64,000 nucleotides of DNA from PBB1 sp043738425 (GCA_043738425.1 JAYUGJ010000123.1:12325-76324); one strand, 5' to 3'; shown: positions 16,543 through 25,472, counted from the first letter of the stretch. Notes: generated by a model from the sequence alone, not told the origin. Numbers and translations are program-made.

Positions 16543-17498
16543 ACCTGACCATGAACACTCCGCCCATCAAACGCCTGGCCTCCGTTCGGCTGGCCGGTGT
16601 GGTTGCAAATGCAGCCGCGGATGCTGTGGCAAATTCAGTCGCTGTCGCAGCCGTAATTGCAGTGGCGTGCGCCAGCCTGTTGTCGGCCAGCAGCGCCCAG
16701 GCCCAATTTGCGGCCTCGGTCACGCCGCCGCGTTTCGAAGTCAGCATCGAGCCAGGCCAGGTCAGCCGCCAGGTGCTGGAAATTTCCCACGCGGTGGTGG
16801 GTACCGGCGTGTACCGCGTGTATTCCAACGACTGGACACTCGATGCCGCTACCGGGGCCGTCGGCTTCTACGACACCTTGCAGCCAGGCAGTTGCCGGCC
16901 GTGGGTAACGCTAGAGCGCAAAGAAGTCAGCGTGACCAACGGCACCCGCGTGCGCTTCCGCTTCGAGGTGGCACCGCCCGCGGGCACCACGCCGATGGAG
17001 TGCCGGTTCGCGCTGATGGTGGAGGGCAAGCCGCAAGAGGTGCAGGCCGGCGCGTCGGTGTCGATCCCGATGAGCGGGCGGCTCGGCGTGATTGTTTATG
17101 TGAGCGTGGGCGGTGCCAAGTCGGCGCTGGAGCTGGGTGCCATCAGCGCCGGGCCGTTCGATGGCCAAACCGTGCCGGTGATGACGGTCGTCAACACCGG
17201 CAAAGCCACCGGGCGACTGGCCGGCATCGTGAACGGCAAGGACGCGGCGGGCAACACCTTCGAGTTCTCGCCAGAAACCTCACCGATCTTGCCCGGCCAG
17301 AGTCGGCAGATTGCACTGCAGTTGTACGCGCCGGGTCGCCGTGCGGCGCAGGCCGCTGCGGCCGCTGCAGCGCAGCCGCAAATCAAGTGGCCGCTCACGC
17401 TGCGCGGCACGCTGGAATATGGGTCGGGCGCAGGCCCGGCAGCGGGTGACAGTGCCCGCATCGAGCTCGACCGCACCATCACCGTCGGCGGGCGCTAG
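16539..17498 (+). CDS. PapD-like periplasmic pilus chaperone
   Basis: A 319-residue protein with a long Ala/Val-rich leader and a signal peptide cleaved near AQA (about residue 55). The mature protein starts FAASVTPPRFEVSIEPGQ, the first beta strand typical of bacterial molecular chaperones of pilus systems, followed by RQVLEISHA and VYRVYSNDWTLD. A second immunoglobulin-like half includes AKSALELGAISAGPF and VMTVVNTGKATGRL. An Ala tract (about residues 282-290) interrupts the C-terminal part. The start overlaps the upstream stop (ATGA), and 23 bases separate it from the usher-like gene. Classic chaperones donate a G1 strand to subunits; here the assignment to that mechanism is inference from fold and context. 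Confidence 0.78.
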   Translation: MNLTMNTPPIKRLASVRLAGVVANAAADAVANSVAVAAVIAVACASLLSASSAQAQFAASVTPPRFEVSIEPGQVSRQVLEISHAVVGTGVYRVYSNDWTLDAATGAVGFYDTLQPGSCRPWVTLERKEVSVTNGTRVRFRFEVAPPAGTTPMECRFALMVEGKPQEVQAGASVSIPMSGRLGVIVYVSVGGAKSALELGAISAGPFDGQTVPVMTVVNTGKATGRLAGIVNGKDAAGNTFEFSPETSPILPGQSRQIALQLYAPGRRAAQAAAAAAAQPQIKWPLTLRGTLEYGSGAGPAAGDSARIELDRTITVGGR

Positions 17499-17521
17499 TC
17501 CGTTTCACTCGACTCGCCGCC

Positions 17522-19789
17522 GTGCCAGCCGTTGCCTCGCGCGCCGGGCGTCATCCCGACGCCGGAGGGAGTGTGGATTGGCCTGGCGCAGCACAGCGTG
17601 GGCGTGACTGGCGCAGCTGGGGCATCGCCGTGTTGCTGGCAAGTCAAGGTTGTGCCTGGTCAGCGCCAATTGCGCCGACTCGCCCTGTTGCGGCTGTTGC
17701 GGCGACAGCCGCGGTCATTGCCACGCCAGTCGCCGCTGCGGCTGCGCCCGCGTCCGCGCCCGCGCCTGCGGAATATGTAGACAAAGTGATGCCCGGTGCA
17801 TCACTGCTGCCCGAGTTGGTGGCCGAAGACGACGACGCCGCGTTCGACCGCACGGGCATGGCGCGCAGCCTGCGGGTGGAGTCGCGGCTGCAGTCGTCAT
17901 CAAGCAAGAATGGCAGCGACTCTTCTGGCTCGATGAATTGGCGCGCGACCCTCGACACCAAGAACTTTGGCGCGTTTTCGCTCGACGCGTCTACCCATCT
18001 GTTCGATCGCAACGGCAGGCAGCGGCATGGTCCCGGCGTGTCGTTTTCGCTGTATCAAGCGTCGATGCCATTCGGCGGCGGCTGGTATGCCTCACAAGGC
18101 CTGGGCGTGATTCAAACCCTGAGCCCGCGCGCGGCCGCGCTGCAGGCATCGTTTTTTCTGCCGACGCGATTGGTGCAAGGCGCGTCGACACAGTGGCGCA
18201 ACGAAAGCCAGGGCGTGACGCTGCAGCTCAGTGGCGGCGACGCGGGCGCGTTTGCCACCAGCGGGCAGGGCGCGTTTCGGGTGTCGGGCCTGCGGGTGGC
18301 TTCTCTCGGCGTCGAGTGGCTGGGCGGCGGCAGGTCGGTGTTGCCGAAAGGCTGGAGCTACAGCCTGGTGGGCAGCACCGCGTCCGGCGGCTCGGTGGGT
18401 CAAAACTCGCTGCGGCTCGGCGGCCAAAACAGCGAAGGCGGCGGCCAGGGACTGTTCCAAACGCTGCGTTGGGAAACGCCAGTGCTCTTCGTGCAGGGCA
18501 ACCTGCTCGCCACCCGGGGTGCCGACACCGCAGGCAAATCACTGGCCGCGTTGACCTCGGGTGGTGGCGCATCGAGGTCGCTGCGTCTGGGTGCCTGGGT
18601 CGACGGCGCGTGGCAAACCGGCGAGACCACGCAGCGCCTCGGCGTGCACCACCTCGAACCCCATTTGCAATGGCTGGGCAGCACGCTGGGGGGCAACTCC
18701 TCGGGCGGCTACTACCGGTGGTCGAAAGTCGGCTTGCGCAACCAATTCGACCTACAGGTCTCGACGACCCAGCCAGTAGACCGCGCCACTGGCGGCTTCG
18801 CGCAACACCAGGCCGGTGCGTCGTGGCGTCACTACATCGACCAACAGCACGGGGTGGGCGGTGTGCTGCAGTTCGGCAAAGGCAACGTCAGCACGCTGCA
18901 GGCCTCTGCCTACGCCGAAATGCGCCGTCGTTGGGTCGACACGCGAGTGCAGTTCGGGGTCGAGGCCAGTGGCGGCCAGGTGGTGCAGCAGCGGGTGTCC
19001 AGCGACCAAAGCTGGGCACTGCCGCTGGGCCGCCGATTGAGCACCTCGCAGGCGTTGACGACGACGCGCGCGCTCGCCCAAGACGCCAGCGGGCGCAGCC
19101 GATTCGGCGCCGATGTGCCGGCGCTTGAGCTGGCGGTGGCCGGCGGAATCGACATCGGTAGTCGCTTGTCGCTCGACCTGAACACCCGCGTCAACCAGCC
19201 GTTCTCGTCTGCCGACGCCAGCATTTTCAACGTCAACGCGTCGCTGCAATACCGGCTGCCGCGCGGCTGGTCGCTCGGCGCGTCGCTGGCGCTTGCGCAG
19301 TCGTCGGGGCGCACTGGCGACGCGCCTACCTCGCCGATACCCACGCTGCCGGGCACCTTCACCTCGGCCGCGTTTCCGGGCAGCAGCTCGCAAAGCCTGT
19401 GGGTCACGCTGCGCTACGACTTTCAGGGCGGCTCGACCGCAGCGCCCATAGGCCGCGGCGGCAAAGTCGGCGGCGGTGGCGGCAGCGTGCAAGGCTTCGT
19501 TTACCTCGATGACAACCAAAACGGCCGCATGGATGCGCTGGAAACCCGCGCCGCCAACATCACCGTCACGCTGGACGGCCGCTATGCGACCCGCACCGAT
19601 GCGCAAGGCCGCTATGAGTTTGCGTTTGTCGCAGCAGGCACGCATACCGTGACAGTGGCCTCGGACTCGCTGCCGCTGCCGTGGGCCATGCAGCGCGGCG
19701 AACGCACGCAAATCGAGGTCAACCCGCGCGACGTGACCCGGCTGGATTTCGGTGCCACCCGCGACCTGGTTGCCGCGAACGGCGAATGA
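17522..19789 (+). CDS. Usher-like outer-membrane barrel with C-terminal Cna-B/SdrD-like domain
   Basis: A protein of about 755 residues. The start is uncertain: GTG at 17522, or GTG at 17573 directly after GGAGGG (17564-17569). A signal-like segment (WGIAVLLASQGCAWSAP) and an Ala/Pro linker precede a long Gly/Ser/aromatic-rich region (about residues 95-640) with alternating beta pattern, such as GVSFSLYQASMPFGGGWYASQGLGVIQTL, here quoted only in part as GVSFSLYQASMPFGGG, and LQYRLPRGWSLGASLALA. The last 95 residues form a prealbumin-like repeat with YLDDNQNGRMDALE, a calcium-binding DxNxNGxxD loop as in SdrD B-repeats, followed by TDAQGRYEF. Classical FimD landmarks are not evident, so it is an atypical usher or adhesin barrel. 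Confidence 0.65.
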   Translation: MPAVASRAGRHPDAGGSVDWPGAAQRGRDWRSWGIAVLLASQGCAWSAPIAPTRPVAAVAATAAVIATPVAAAAAPASAPAPAEYVDKVMPGASLLPELVAEDDDAAFDRTGMARSLRVESRLQSSSSKNGSDSSGSMNWRATLDTKNFGAFSLDASTHLFDRNGRQRHGPGVSFSLYQASMPFGGGWYASQGLGVIQTLSPRAAALQASFFLPTRLVQGASTQWRNESQGVTLQLSGGDAGAFATSGQGAFRVSGLRVASLGVEWLGGGRSVLPKGWSYSLVGSTASGGSVGQNSLRLGGQNSEGGGQGLFQTLRWETPVLFVQGNLLATRGADTAGKSLAALTSGGGASRSLRLGAWVDGAWQTGETTQRLGVHHLEPHLQWLGSTLGGNSSGGYYRWSKVGLRNQFDLQVSTTQPVDRATGGFAQHQAGASWRHYIDQQHGVGGVLQFGKGNVSTLQASAYAEMRRRWVDTRVQFGVEASGGQVVQQRVSSDQSWALPLGRRLSTSQALTTTRALAQDASGRSRFGADVPALELAVAGGIDIGSRLSLDLNTRVNQPFSSADASIFNVNASLQYRLPRGWSLGASLALAQSSGRTGDAPTSPIPTLPGTFTSAAFPGSSSQSLWVTLRYDFQGGSTAAPIGRGGKVGGGGGSVQGFVYLDDNQNGRMDALETRAANITVTLDGRYATRTDAQGRYEFAFVAAGTHTVTVASDSLPLPWAMQRGERTQIEVNPRDVTRLDFGATRDLVAANGE

Positions 19790-20331
19790 GTCGGTAGCCA
19801 CTGCGGTGGCTGCGCAGGCAGCGCAGGCTTTGCGCGGCGCGGCTCGACCTGGGCCGCGGTTGTAGTGTTGGTTTTGGCAGTCGCCCAGCACGCATGTGCG
19901 CGCACCTGCGACTTACTGCACGCGCAAAGCCGCGCGCACCCCACGCCTCGGGGGTAGCCATTTCAGCTTGCGCACGCGAACATGGCAGCATGCGGTCGGC
20001 GGTTGCTTTGCTTACACGTTGGTGAAGTAACCGCCATCGCATGGTCGTTCCAGGTAAAAGTTGATCGAAGCTAGACGTTGATAGGGTTGATCGAGGGTGT
20101 TGTGATTGGGGCGCTTCGGCGCCCCTTTTTTTTCGCCTTCGTGGCCCCGATTGGGCGTGGCCTGTGCGCGATTTGTCGATGCGGTGTGATTTGCTGCACC
20201 GCTTGGCTGCCAGCAAACCAATCGGGCGGCGAAAAGCCGGCGTTGCACTGCTTTAATCGCGCGATCGGATGGGCTGCGGCTGCATAAATTCAAAGGCACC
20301 GCGGCCTTCGCGACAACCACCCGAACCTGCC
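19790..20331. other. Gene-free region with an orphan terminator
   Basis: A 542-bp stretch with no credible coding sequence. Its main content is a near-perfect rho-independent terminator at 20108-20133, more than 300 bases beyond the nearest upstream plus-strand gene. Just before it lie three spaced GTTGAT motifs (about 20058-20092). The terminator may end the long pilus transcript or a separate small RNA. Confidence 0.6.
20108..20133 (+). terminator. Strong rho-independent terminator, orphan
   Basis: A perfect 7-bp stem (GGGGCGC at 20108-20114 and GCGCCCC at 20119-20125) with a stable TTCG tetraloop is followed by eight T residues (20126-20133). No gene ends nearby on this strand; the usher-like gene stops at 19789. 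Confidence 0.9.
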
Positions 20332-20841
20332 ATGAAACTCATCTTGAACAACGACAACCTGGTGCTGGCCAACAACTTGCGCGGCGCGGCGATGCGGGCA
20401 TCGAACGAATTCAACATCGTGCGATTTTTCGCTGACACGGAGTACGCCAAGACGAGCCTGGCAAAGTTCGCTGGCTGTGACGTGCCTGAGCTGTCGGCGC
20501 TGGCCAGCTCGGCTGCACGCATTCTTTTTCCGGGTGACATCAGCGTGCCCATCAAAACCGTGGCACCCGCCCAGGCCGTACCCAAAACCAGCACCAGCGC
20601 GGCTGATCTGAGCGCCGGGCAGCGCTTCACGGCGGCGAAAGAATTGATGAATGGCCTAGCGGTAGACGCCGTCGGGTTGCGCTCATTTTTCTTCGTGTTG
20701 AAGCTCGAAAAATGCGGCTCCGGCAAGGAGCTGTTCGGCTTGATGGAGGGCTTTCAAAAGCTGCTGGTCAAGGGCACAGGCGAAGCCACCGCCTCGGCCA
20801 TGACCGTGCAGGTACGTCAGTTGCTGGGCAAGCAAAGCTGA
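20332..20841 (+). CDS. Conserved-looking protein of unknown function
   Basis: A 169-residue protein beginning MKLILNNDNLVLANNLRG. It appears soluble, with mixed alpha character, no signal peptide and no membrane segment. A central Ala/Thr-rich stretch (about residues 82-97) separates an N-terminal half from a helical C-terminal half (GLRSFFFVLKLEKCGSG, MTVQVRQLLG). Codon use looks like that of its neighbours, and the ATG at 20332 is preferred because upstream in-frame sequence is low-complexity. No catalytic or binding motif is seen and I do not recognise the family. It is convergent with mltB and probably transcribed alone after the orphan terminator. Confidence 0.65.
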   Translation: MKLILNNDNLVLANNLRGAAMRASNEFNIVRFFADTEYAKTSLAKFAGCDVPELSALASSAARILFPGDISVPIKTVAPAQAVPKTSTSAADLSAGQRFTAAKELMNGLAVDAVGLRSFFFVLKLEKCGSGKELFGLMEGFQKLLVKGTGEATASAMTVQVRQLLGKQS

Positions 20842-20892
20842 AGACCACGGGCCGTTGCGAATCGGGCTGGACCTGGCCGCGCCAGACCCGGC

Positions 20893-22215
20893 TCAGCGGC
20901 TGCGCTTGACTGCCTGCCCCAACCCGATCACTGCCATCGCGTAGTAGCTCGACCAGTTGTAGCGGGTGACCGCGTAAAAGTTGGCGGTGCCCGCCACATA
21001 GCTGGGCGCGGCTGCGCCGTTTTGTAATTCGACCAACGCCAGTTTGCCTGTGGCGGCAGCGCCGTGTGGTGCCGCGTTGGCGTCGGCTGACACTGCTGGA
21101 TCGGCCGCCACCGGCCACGCGACACGCGCGCCACGGTCGGTGAAATCTTGTGCGGTAAAGCTGGGCAAGATGTCAGGGGCCAACAGCCACGCGAGATCGT
21201 CCGCATCGCTGGGGGCGGTGACTTCCAACGTCGGCGGCAGGCCGCGCTGCCAGCCGAATTCGGCCAGGTAATGCGCGACGCTGCCGATCGCGTCGGCGCT
21301 GCTGCGGTGCAAATCGATGTGGCCGTCACCATCGAAATCAACCGCGTACTTCAGCACGCTGCTGGGCATGAATTGCGGCATGCCCAATGCACCGGCATAG
21401 CTGCCTTTGACGGTCAACGGGTCGCTGCCGTCACGTTGACTCAGCACCAGCAGCTGCTCCAGCTGATCGCGAAAAAAAGCGCTGCGGTCTTTGCGACCGG
21501 CGGGGAAATCGAACGCCAGCGTGGCCAGCGCATCGATGACCCGAAAGCCGCCGGTTTGTCGGCCGTACAGCGTCTCGACGCCGATGATGCCGACCACGAT
21601 GTCGGGCGGCACGCCGTAGCGTTGCTCGGCCAGGTTCAGCCACGCTTCGTTGGCTTGCCAAAACGCGACACCGGCGCGAATGCGCACCGGCTCGATGAAG
21701 CGGTCGCGGTAGGCGGCCCAGTTCTTCGCGCTGCCCACTGGCGGCGGCATGATGAGTCGGGCCACGCTGGGCACGAACCGCGCTTGCGCAAGTGTGTATT
21801 GCACGGTGGTGGCGTCCAGGTTGTGCCGCGCCGCGAGTTCGCTGGCGAACTGCATCACGTCGTCACGGCGGCCGTATGCGATCGCGCCGAAATCGATGGT
21901 CGATTCGGGCCCCGGCGGCACGGCAGTGCGCAGCAACGCGACGCGACGCGCATGTGCCGACGCCGGCTTGACATGCTTGCTTTTCGCCGCGCCGATCGCC
22001 GCGCGGCCGCTCGTTTTTTGACCCGCAGCGCACGGTGCCGCGGCCACCGTCCACAGCGCGCCGCTGAGCAGCACGGCAGCCATCCGGCAGCTGGCAAATG
22101 GGGTGGCCGCAGACCGACATTCGGGGCGGTGCGTGGCGGTGCCCACCAGCCGCGCGCTGCCGTTGTGTGGCGGGGCGCTGCGCACCGCGTCGGCATATTG
22201 AAAGATTGGATTCAT
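20893..22215 (-). CDS. mltB: Membrane-bound lytic murein transglycosylase B family
   Basis: Cleaves the MurNAc-GlcNAc bond of peptidoglycan with formation of a 1,6-anhydro ring. The catalytic glutamate is in GIIGVETLYGR, followed by the MltB pattern ALGMPQFMPSSVLKYAVDF, where DFDGDGHIDL is the EF-hand-like calcium loop known from E. coli Slt35. From the ATG at 22215 it has 440 residues, with a signal-like segment only after residue 45 (MAAVLLSGALWTVAAAPCAA); the ATG at 22083 would give a normal signal peptide, so the start is uncertain. It begins 10 bases after the transglutaminase gene stops and is the last gene of the MoxR-DUF58-TgpA cluster. Confidence 0.9.
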   Translation of the reverse strand: MNPIFQYADAVRSAPPHNGSARLVGTATHRPECRSAATPFASCRMAAVLLSGALWTVAAAPCAAGQKTSGRAAIGAAKSKHVKPASAHARRVALLRTAVPPGPESTIDFGAIAYGRRDDVMQFASELAARHNLDATTVQYTLAQARFVPSVARLIMPPPVGSAKNWAAYRDRFIEPVRIRAGVAFWQANEAWLNLAEQRYGVPPDIVVGIIGVETLYGRQTGGFRVIDALATLAFDFPAGRKDRSAFFRDQLEQLLVLSQRDGSDPLTVKGSYAGALGMPQFMPSSVLKYAVDFDGDGHIDLHRSSADAIGSVAHYLAEFGWQRGLPPTLEVTAPSDADDLAWLLAPDILPSFTAQDFTDRGARVAWPVAADPAVSADANAAPHGAAATGKLALVELQNGAAAPSYVAGTANFYAVTRYNWSSYYAMAVIGLGQAVKRSR

Positions 22216-22225
22216 TGCGGCCGGT

Positions 22226-24331
22226 TCAGGCGGTTGCGGTGGTGGGCATATTTTCTGTGGCGCGGCTGCGGTGTCGTTTGAGGTGCCGGGCCTGGGCTGC
22301 AAAGGCGCGTGTGATGCGCTGGTCGGGCCGTGCCGCGCCGTTCGGGCCGTAGCGCTGCGCATCGATTTGCTCGAGCAGCATCGCCATCGGCTCGCCCGCT
22401 TCGTTCAGGTGCTGGCGCAGCCGCAGCGCCAGTGCGCGCGGTGCATCGTGCTCGGCGGCCGGCACGCCGAGGTCGTTCATCACGGCACGCAGCTGATTCA
22501 TCTGGCGCACCCAGGGGTTGATGTGGCGGCGCTCCCACCAGGTCCATGCCACACCGATTAAAGACATGGCACTGACCACGCCGGCCAGCAGCAAGCCCAA
22601 ATCTTCCCAGCTCGGCGCGCTGAAACCGAGTTGGCGCAACAGATCGAACTGTGCGCCGCGTGAATAGCTCAGCACCCACTGGTTCCAGCGGTTGTTGGTG
22701 GCTTCCCAGCCATTGCGCAGGCCCGCCCACAGTTGCGGGTTTACCTGGCCCAACGCACCGGCCATCAGGCCGGGTCGGCTGACCAGCGGTTGGCTGCGCA
22801 GTACGCGGTCGGGTGCCACCGATGAGGTGGGATCGGCGCGCACCCAGCCGATGCCTGCCTGCCAGTACTCGGCCCATGCGTGGGCAAAACTTTGGCGCAC
22901 GATGTAGTAGCCGTCGACCGGTTCGGTGTCGAGCCCCTGGTAGCCGGTGACTACCCGCGCAGGCACGTCGAAAGCACGCATCACGACCACAAAAGCGGCG
23001 GCGTAGTGTTCGCAAAAACCGACTTTGCGGTCGAGCCAAAACTCGTCGATCGCGGTGCGCCGGTCTTCATCGCCATAGGTACCGGGCGTCAGTGTGTAGC
23101 TGTAGCCGCCGCTTGCAATGTGCGACATGACTGCGCGCGCCAGCGTGGCTGCATCGGCCTCGGCGTAGGCCGGCTGGCGGCGCATGTCGAACGCCCACGC
23201 CAGCGTGCGCGGGTTGAAGCCGGCCGGTAAATCGAGGTAGTCCTGCAAGCCGACCATGGCCTGGCGCGGGCCGTGGCGAAAACGCGGGTAGGCCGCGGCT
23301 GTGAAGCGCAACCGCTCGAACAGCGGTCGGTCGGGCGTCCATTGCAAATCGTCTTGTTGCGTGACTTGGACACCGTCTATTTGCGGTGGGGACAGGCTGG
23401 CCTCGAGCATCGGAATCACCGCCATGCGCAGCGGCTCGAGCGTCATTTCGTATTCGATGGCCCGGCCTTTCACCGCCAGCTCGGCACGCGGTGTCAACGG
23501 TTGAGGAAAGCTCGGCTTTTGCGGCGTCCAGTCGCGGCCGTCGAAGTGGCCGAGCACCGGGCCGCGAAAGTACACGTCTTGTGGCGCGGGCGGCGTGCCT
23601 GTGAAACGAATCCGCAACGCGACGCTGTTGTCTTGTGCCAGCGACGCCACCGTGCCCATGCTCATCACGTTGGACAAGCCGGTGCTCGACAAACCGTCTT
23701 GCGGCACGTTCCACAGCGGCCCCACCCGTGGGAACAACACAAACAGCAGCGCCATCACCGGTGCACCCCACAGCGCTGTTTTTCCGGCGATGCTGCCGGC
23801 CTGGCGCAAGCTGGGTGCACCGGCCGGCATGTTGGCCAGCACCAGCGCAGTCAGCAGCCCCCAAATCGACACCACCATCGCGGCGGCGACCAACACGCTT
23901 TGCGAAAACAAGAAGTGCGTCAGGATCAAAAAGAAGCCGAGAAAAAACACCACGAACGCATCGCGACGCGCCCGCAATTCCAGCGTTTTCAGTGCCATCA
24001 ATGCGACCGCCATCGCCACGCCCGGGTCCTTGCCCAGCAGCGAGCGGTACGAGAAAAACGTCAAGCCTGCGGCGATGGCCAACATGCCCAACAGCACCCG
24101 GCGTCGCGGCAACGCGGCAGCGGCCAACGCCAATTTGGCGCGCCACACCAACACCAGCCCGGTGAGCCCGGCGCACCACAACGGCAGATGCCACAAGTGC
24201 GGCATCACCGTCCAACCAATCACGCCCAGCAAGAACAAGGTGTCGCGCGCCTCGCGTGGCAGGTGCGACCAGCCGGGCCAGTTGACCAACGGGCGGCGCG
24301 GCGCGGCAGCGGGTGCGTGGGTGGCGCTCAT
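22226..24331 (-). CDS. TgpA-type membrane transglutaminase-like protein
   Basis: A 701-residue inner-membrane protein. About six hydrophobic helices in the first 200 residues are followed by a DUF3488-type region and a periplasmic transglutaminase-like domain with a complete triad: C440 (KVGFCEHYAAAF), H484 (SFAHAWAEYW) and D500 (RADPTSS). One more membrane helix (about 560-585) precedes a cytoplasmic C-terminal domain. The Pseudomonas aeruginosa homologue TgpA is reported to be essential and envelope-linked; its substrate is not established. It is the third gene of a minus-strand cluster after MoxR and DUF58 genes, a standard association. Confidence 0.9.
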   Translation of the reverse strand: MSATHAPAAAPRRPLVNWPGWSHLPREARDTLFLLGVIGWTVMPHLWHLPLWCAGLTGLVLVWRAKLALAAAALPRRRVLLGMLAIAAGLTFFSYRSLLGKDPGVAMAVALMALKTLELRARRDAFVVFFLGFFLILTHFLFSQSVLVAAAMVVSIWGLLTALVLANMPAGAPSLRQAGSIAGKTALWGAPVMALLFVLFPRVGPLWNVPQDGLSSTGLSNVMSMGTVASLAQDNSVALRIRFTGTPPAPQDVYFRGPVLGHFDGRDWTPQKPSFPQPLTPRAELAVKGRAIEYEMTLEPLRMAVIPMLEASLSPPQIDGVQVTQQDDLQWTPDRPLFERLRFTAAAYPRFRHGPRQAMVGLQDYLDLPAGFNPRTLAWAFDMRRQPAYAEADAATLARAVMSHIASGGYSYTLTPGTYGDEDRRTAIDEFWLDRKVGFCEHYAAAFVVVMRAFDVPARVVTGYQGLDTEPVDGYYIVRQSFAHAWAEYWQAGIGWVRADPTSSVAPDRVLRSQPLVSRPGLMAGALGQVNPQLWAGLRNGWEATNNRWNQWVLSYSRGAQFDLLRQLGFSAPSWEDLGLLLAGVVSAMSLIGVAWTWWERRHINPWVRQMNQLRAVMNDLGVPAAEHDAPRALALRLRQHLNEAGEPMAMLLEQIDAQRYGPNGAARPDQRITRAFAAQARHLKRHRSRATENMPTTATA

Positions 24332-24336
24332 GGGGG

Positions 24337-24401
24337 GTTCATGCGATGTTCATGCGACGTTCGTGCGGTGCGGGTGTGATGCCGTGCGACGCGGGTGCAA
24401 C
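24337..24401. repeat. Degenerate ~11-bp tandem repeats between DUF58 and tgpA-like genes
   Basis: Six imperfect units of 11, 11, 11, 11, 10 and 11 bp (consensus near GTTCGTGCGAC; the first two differ only at the last base) fill most of the 88-bp spacer ahead of the transglutaminase gene. They may affect translation or spacing within the operon. Confidence 0.75.
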
Positions 24402-24419
24402 GTTGTCAGGCACCGCGCG

Positions 24420-25472
24420 TTACGCCTTCAGCGCCAGCGCTTGCAGCCCCGCGCGGCGATGCGCGTCGCCTTGCCCCATGCCTAGCTCGAAGCCGGGCAG
24501 CGCCAGTGCCCAGGCCAGGTGGCGTTGGTCGGCTTCGATCACCCAGGCGGTCAAGCGCGACAGCTTGGCTTCGGTGCTGCCCGCGCCGCATTGCCAGTCC
24601 AGCCACAGCTGCTGCTGGCTTTGCATGCTGGCATCGCGGCTGACCAGGTCGCCGCCACTGGCCAGCGTTTTGGCCGCGTGTTTCCAGGCGATGTTTTTCT
24701 GCGGGTCGCCGCGCCGGTACGGGCGTATGCCTTCGAATTCGCCGGTGTGCGCCGTGCGCGCGCGGGTCGATCCGCCGGGCACCGCGCGGGCTTGCGGCAG
24801 TGGGCTCGCGGGGCGCTCGGGCCGCGGGTACGCAAGCACTGCCGCGTCGGGTCGCCAAATCGCCCAGGCCCGAAACAGACCCAACGGAAACCGGGTTTCC
24901 AGGTGCAGCGCAGGTACCTGGTGCAGGCCGCGCAGCGGCGGCGCAAAGCCGATGTGCAGCACCGATTGCGCGCCCGCCGGCACGTCGGTGTAGGCCGCGC
25001 TCGATACATCGGCCGTGCGCAGCCGCAGGCCGATGCCGTAGCGCGCGCGACCTGGGTGACGCGCATCGCCCGGGCTCGACAACACGGCTTCCAACATCGC
25101 GGTTTCGGCGGCGAATACCGGGTTGGTCGGCCGCAGGTGCAGCGTCATTCCGCGCAGCGTGTTGTGCGTCATGTGCATCGAGACCACGCCGCAGCCAGCG
25201 AGTAAAAACGTCAGCAGGTAACCCAGATTCAGCTGGTAATTGATCGACGCGACCAGCAGCACCACCAGCGTGGCGCAAAACAACAGCCCGCCGCGCGTTG
25301 GCAAGATGTAGACGTTGCGCTGGGTCAGCAGCAAGCTGTCGGTACGCGGTGAGCGCGCCTGCCACCAGGCTTCAATGCGCTGCCTGAATCGACCGCGTGG
25401 CGCGGCCGCAGCCGGGCGAGGTTGCGCAGCGGGTGTGGCCACCTGAGATGTCGGCCTGGATAGCGTGGTCAT
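24420..25472 (-). CDS. DUF58 (vWA-like) protein of a MoxR operon
   Basis: A 350-residue protein with an Ala/Pro-rich N-terminus, two adjacent membrane helices (about residues 60-98), and a soluble C-terminal DUF58 domain. The signature EFEGIRPYRRGDPQKNIAWKHAAK (given here in part as EFEGIRPYRRGDPQKNI) is visible near residue 244 and includes the conserved GDP-x-R/K-x-I-x-W pattern. DUF58 proteins are regular partners of MoxR AAA+ ATPases, possibly as clients or adaptors. The gene starts 43 bases after the MoxR stop and precedes the transglutaminase gene, giving the usual three-gene order. Confidence 0.88.
   Translation of the reverse strand: MTTLSRPTSQVATPAAQPRPAAAAPRGRFRQRIEAWWQARSPRTDSLLLTQRNVYILPTRGGLLFCATLVVLLVASINYQLNLGYLLTFLLAGCGVVSMHMTHNTLRGMTLHLRPTNPVFAAETAMLEAVLSSPGDARHPGRARYGIGLRLRTADVSSAAYTDVPAGAQSVLHIGFAPPLRGLHQVPALHLETRFPLGLFRAWAIWRPDAAVLAYPRPERPASPLPQARAVPGGSTRARTAHTGEFEGIRPYRRGDPQKNIAWKHAAKTLASGGDLVSRDASMQSQQQLWLDWQCGAGSTEAKLSRLTAWVIEADQRHLAWALALPGFELGMGQGDAHRRAGLQALALKA

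Noticed and set aside
18752..19891. 379-codon minus-strand frame opposite the usher-like gene
   Set aside because: Low-complexity Ala/Arg composition; the plus-strand frame has signal sequence, beta pattern and the B-type repeat.
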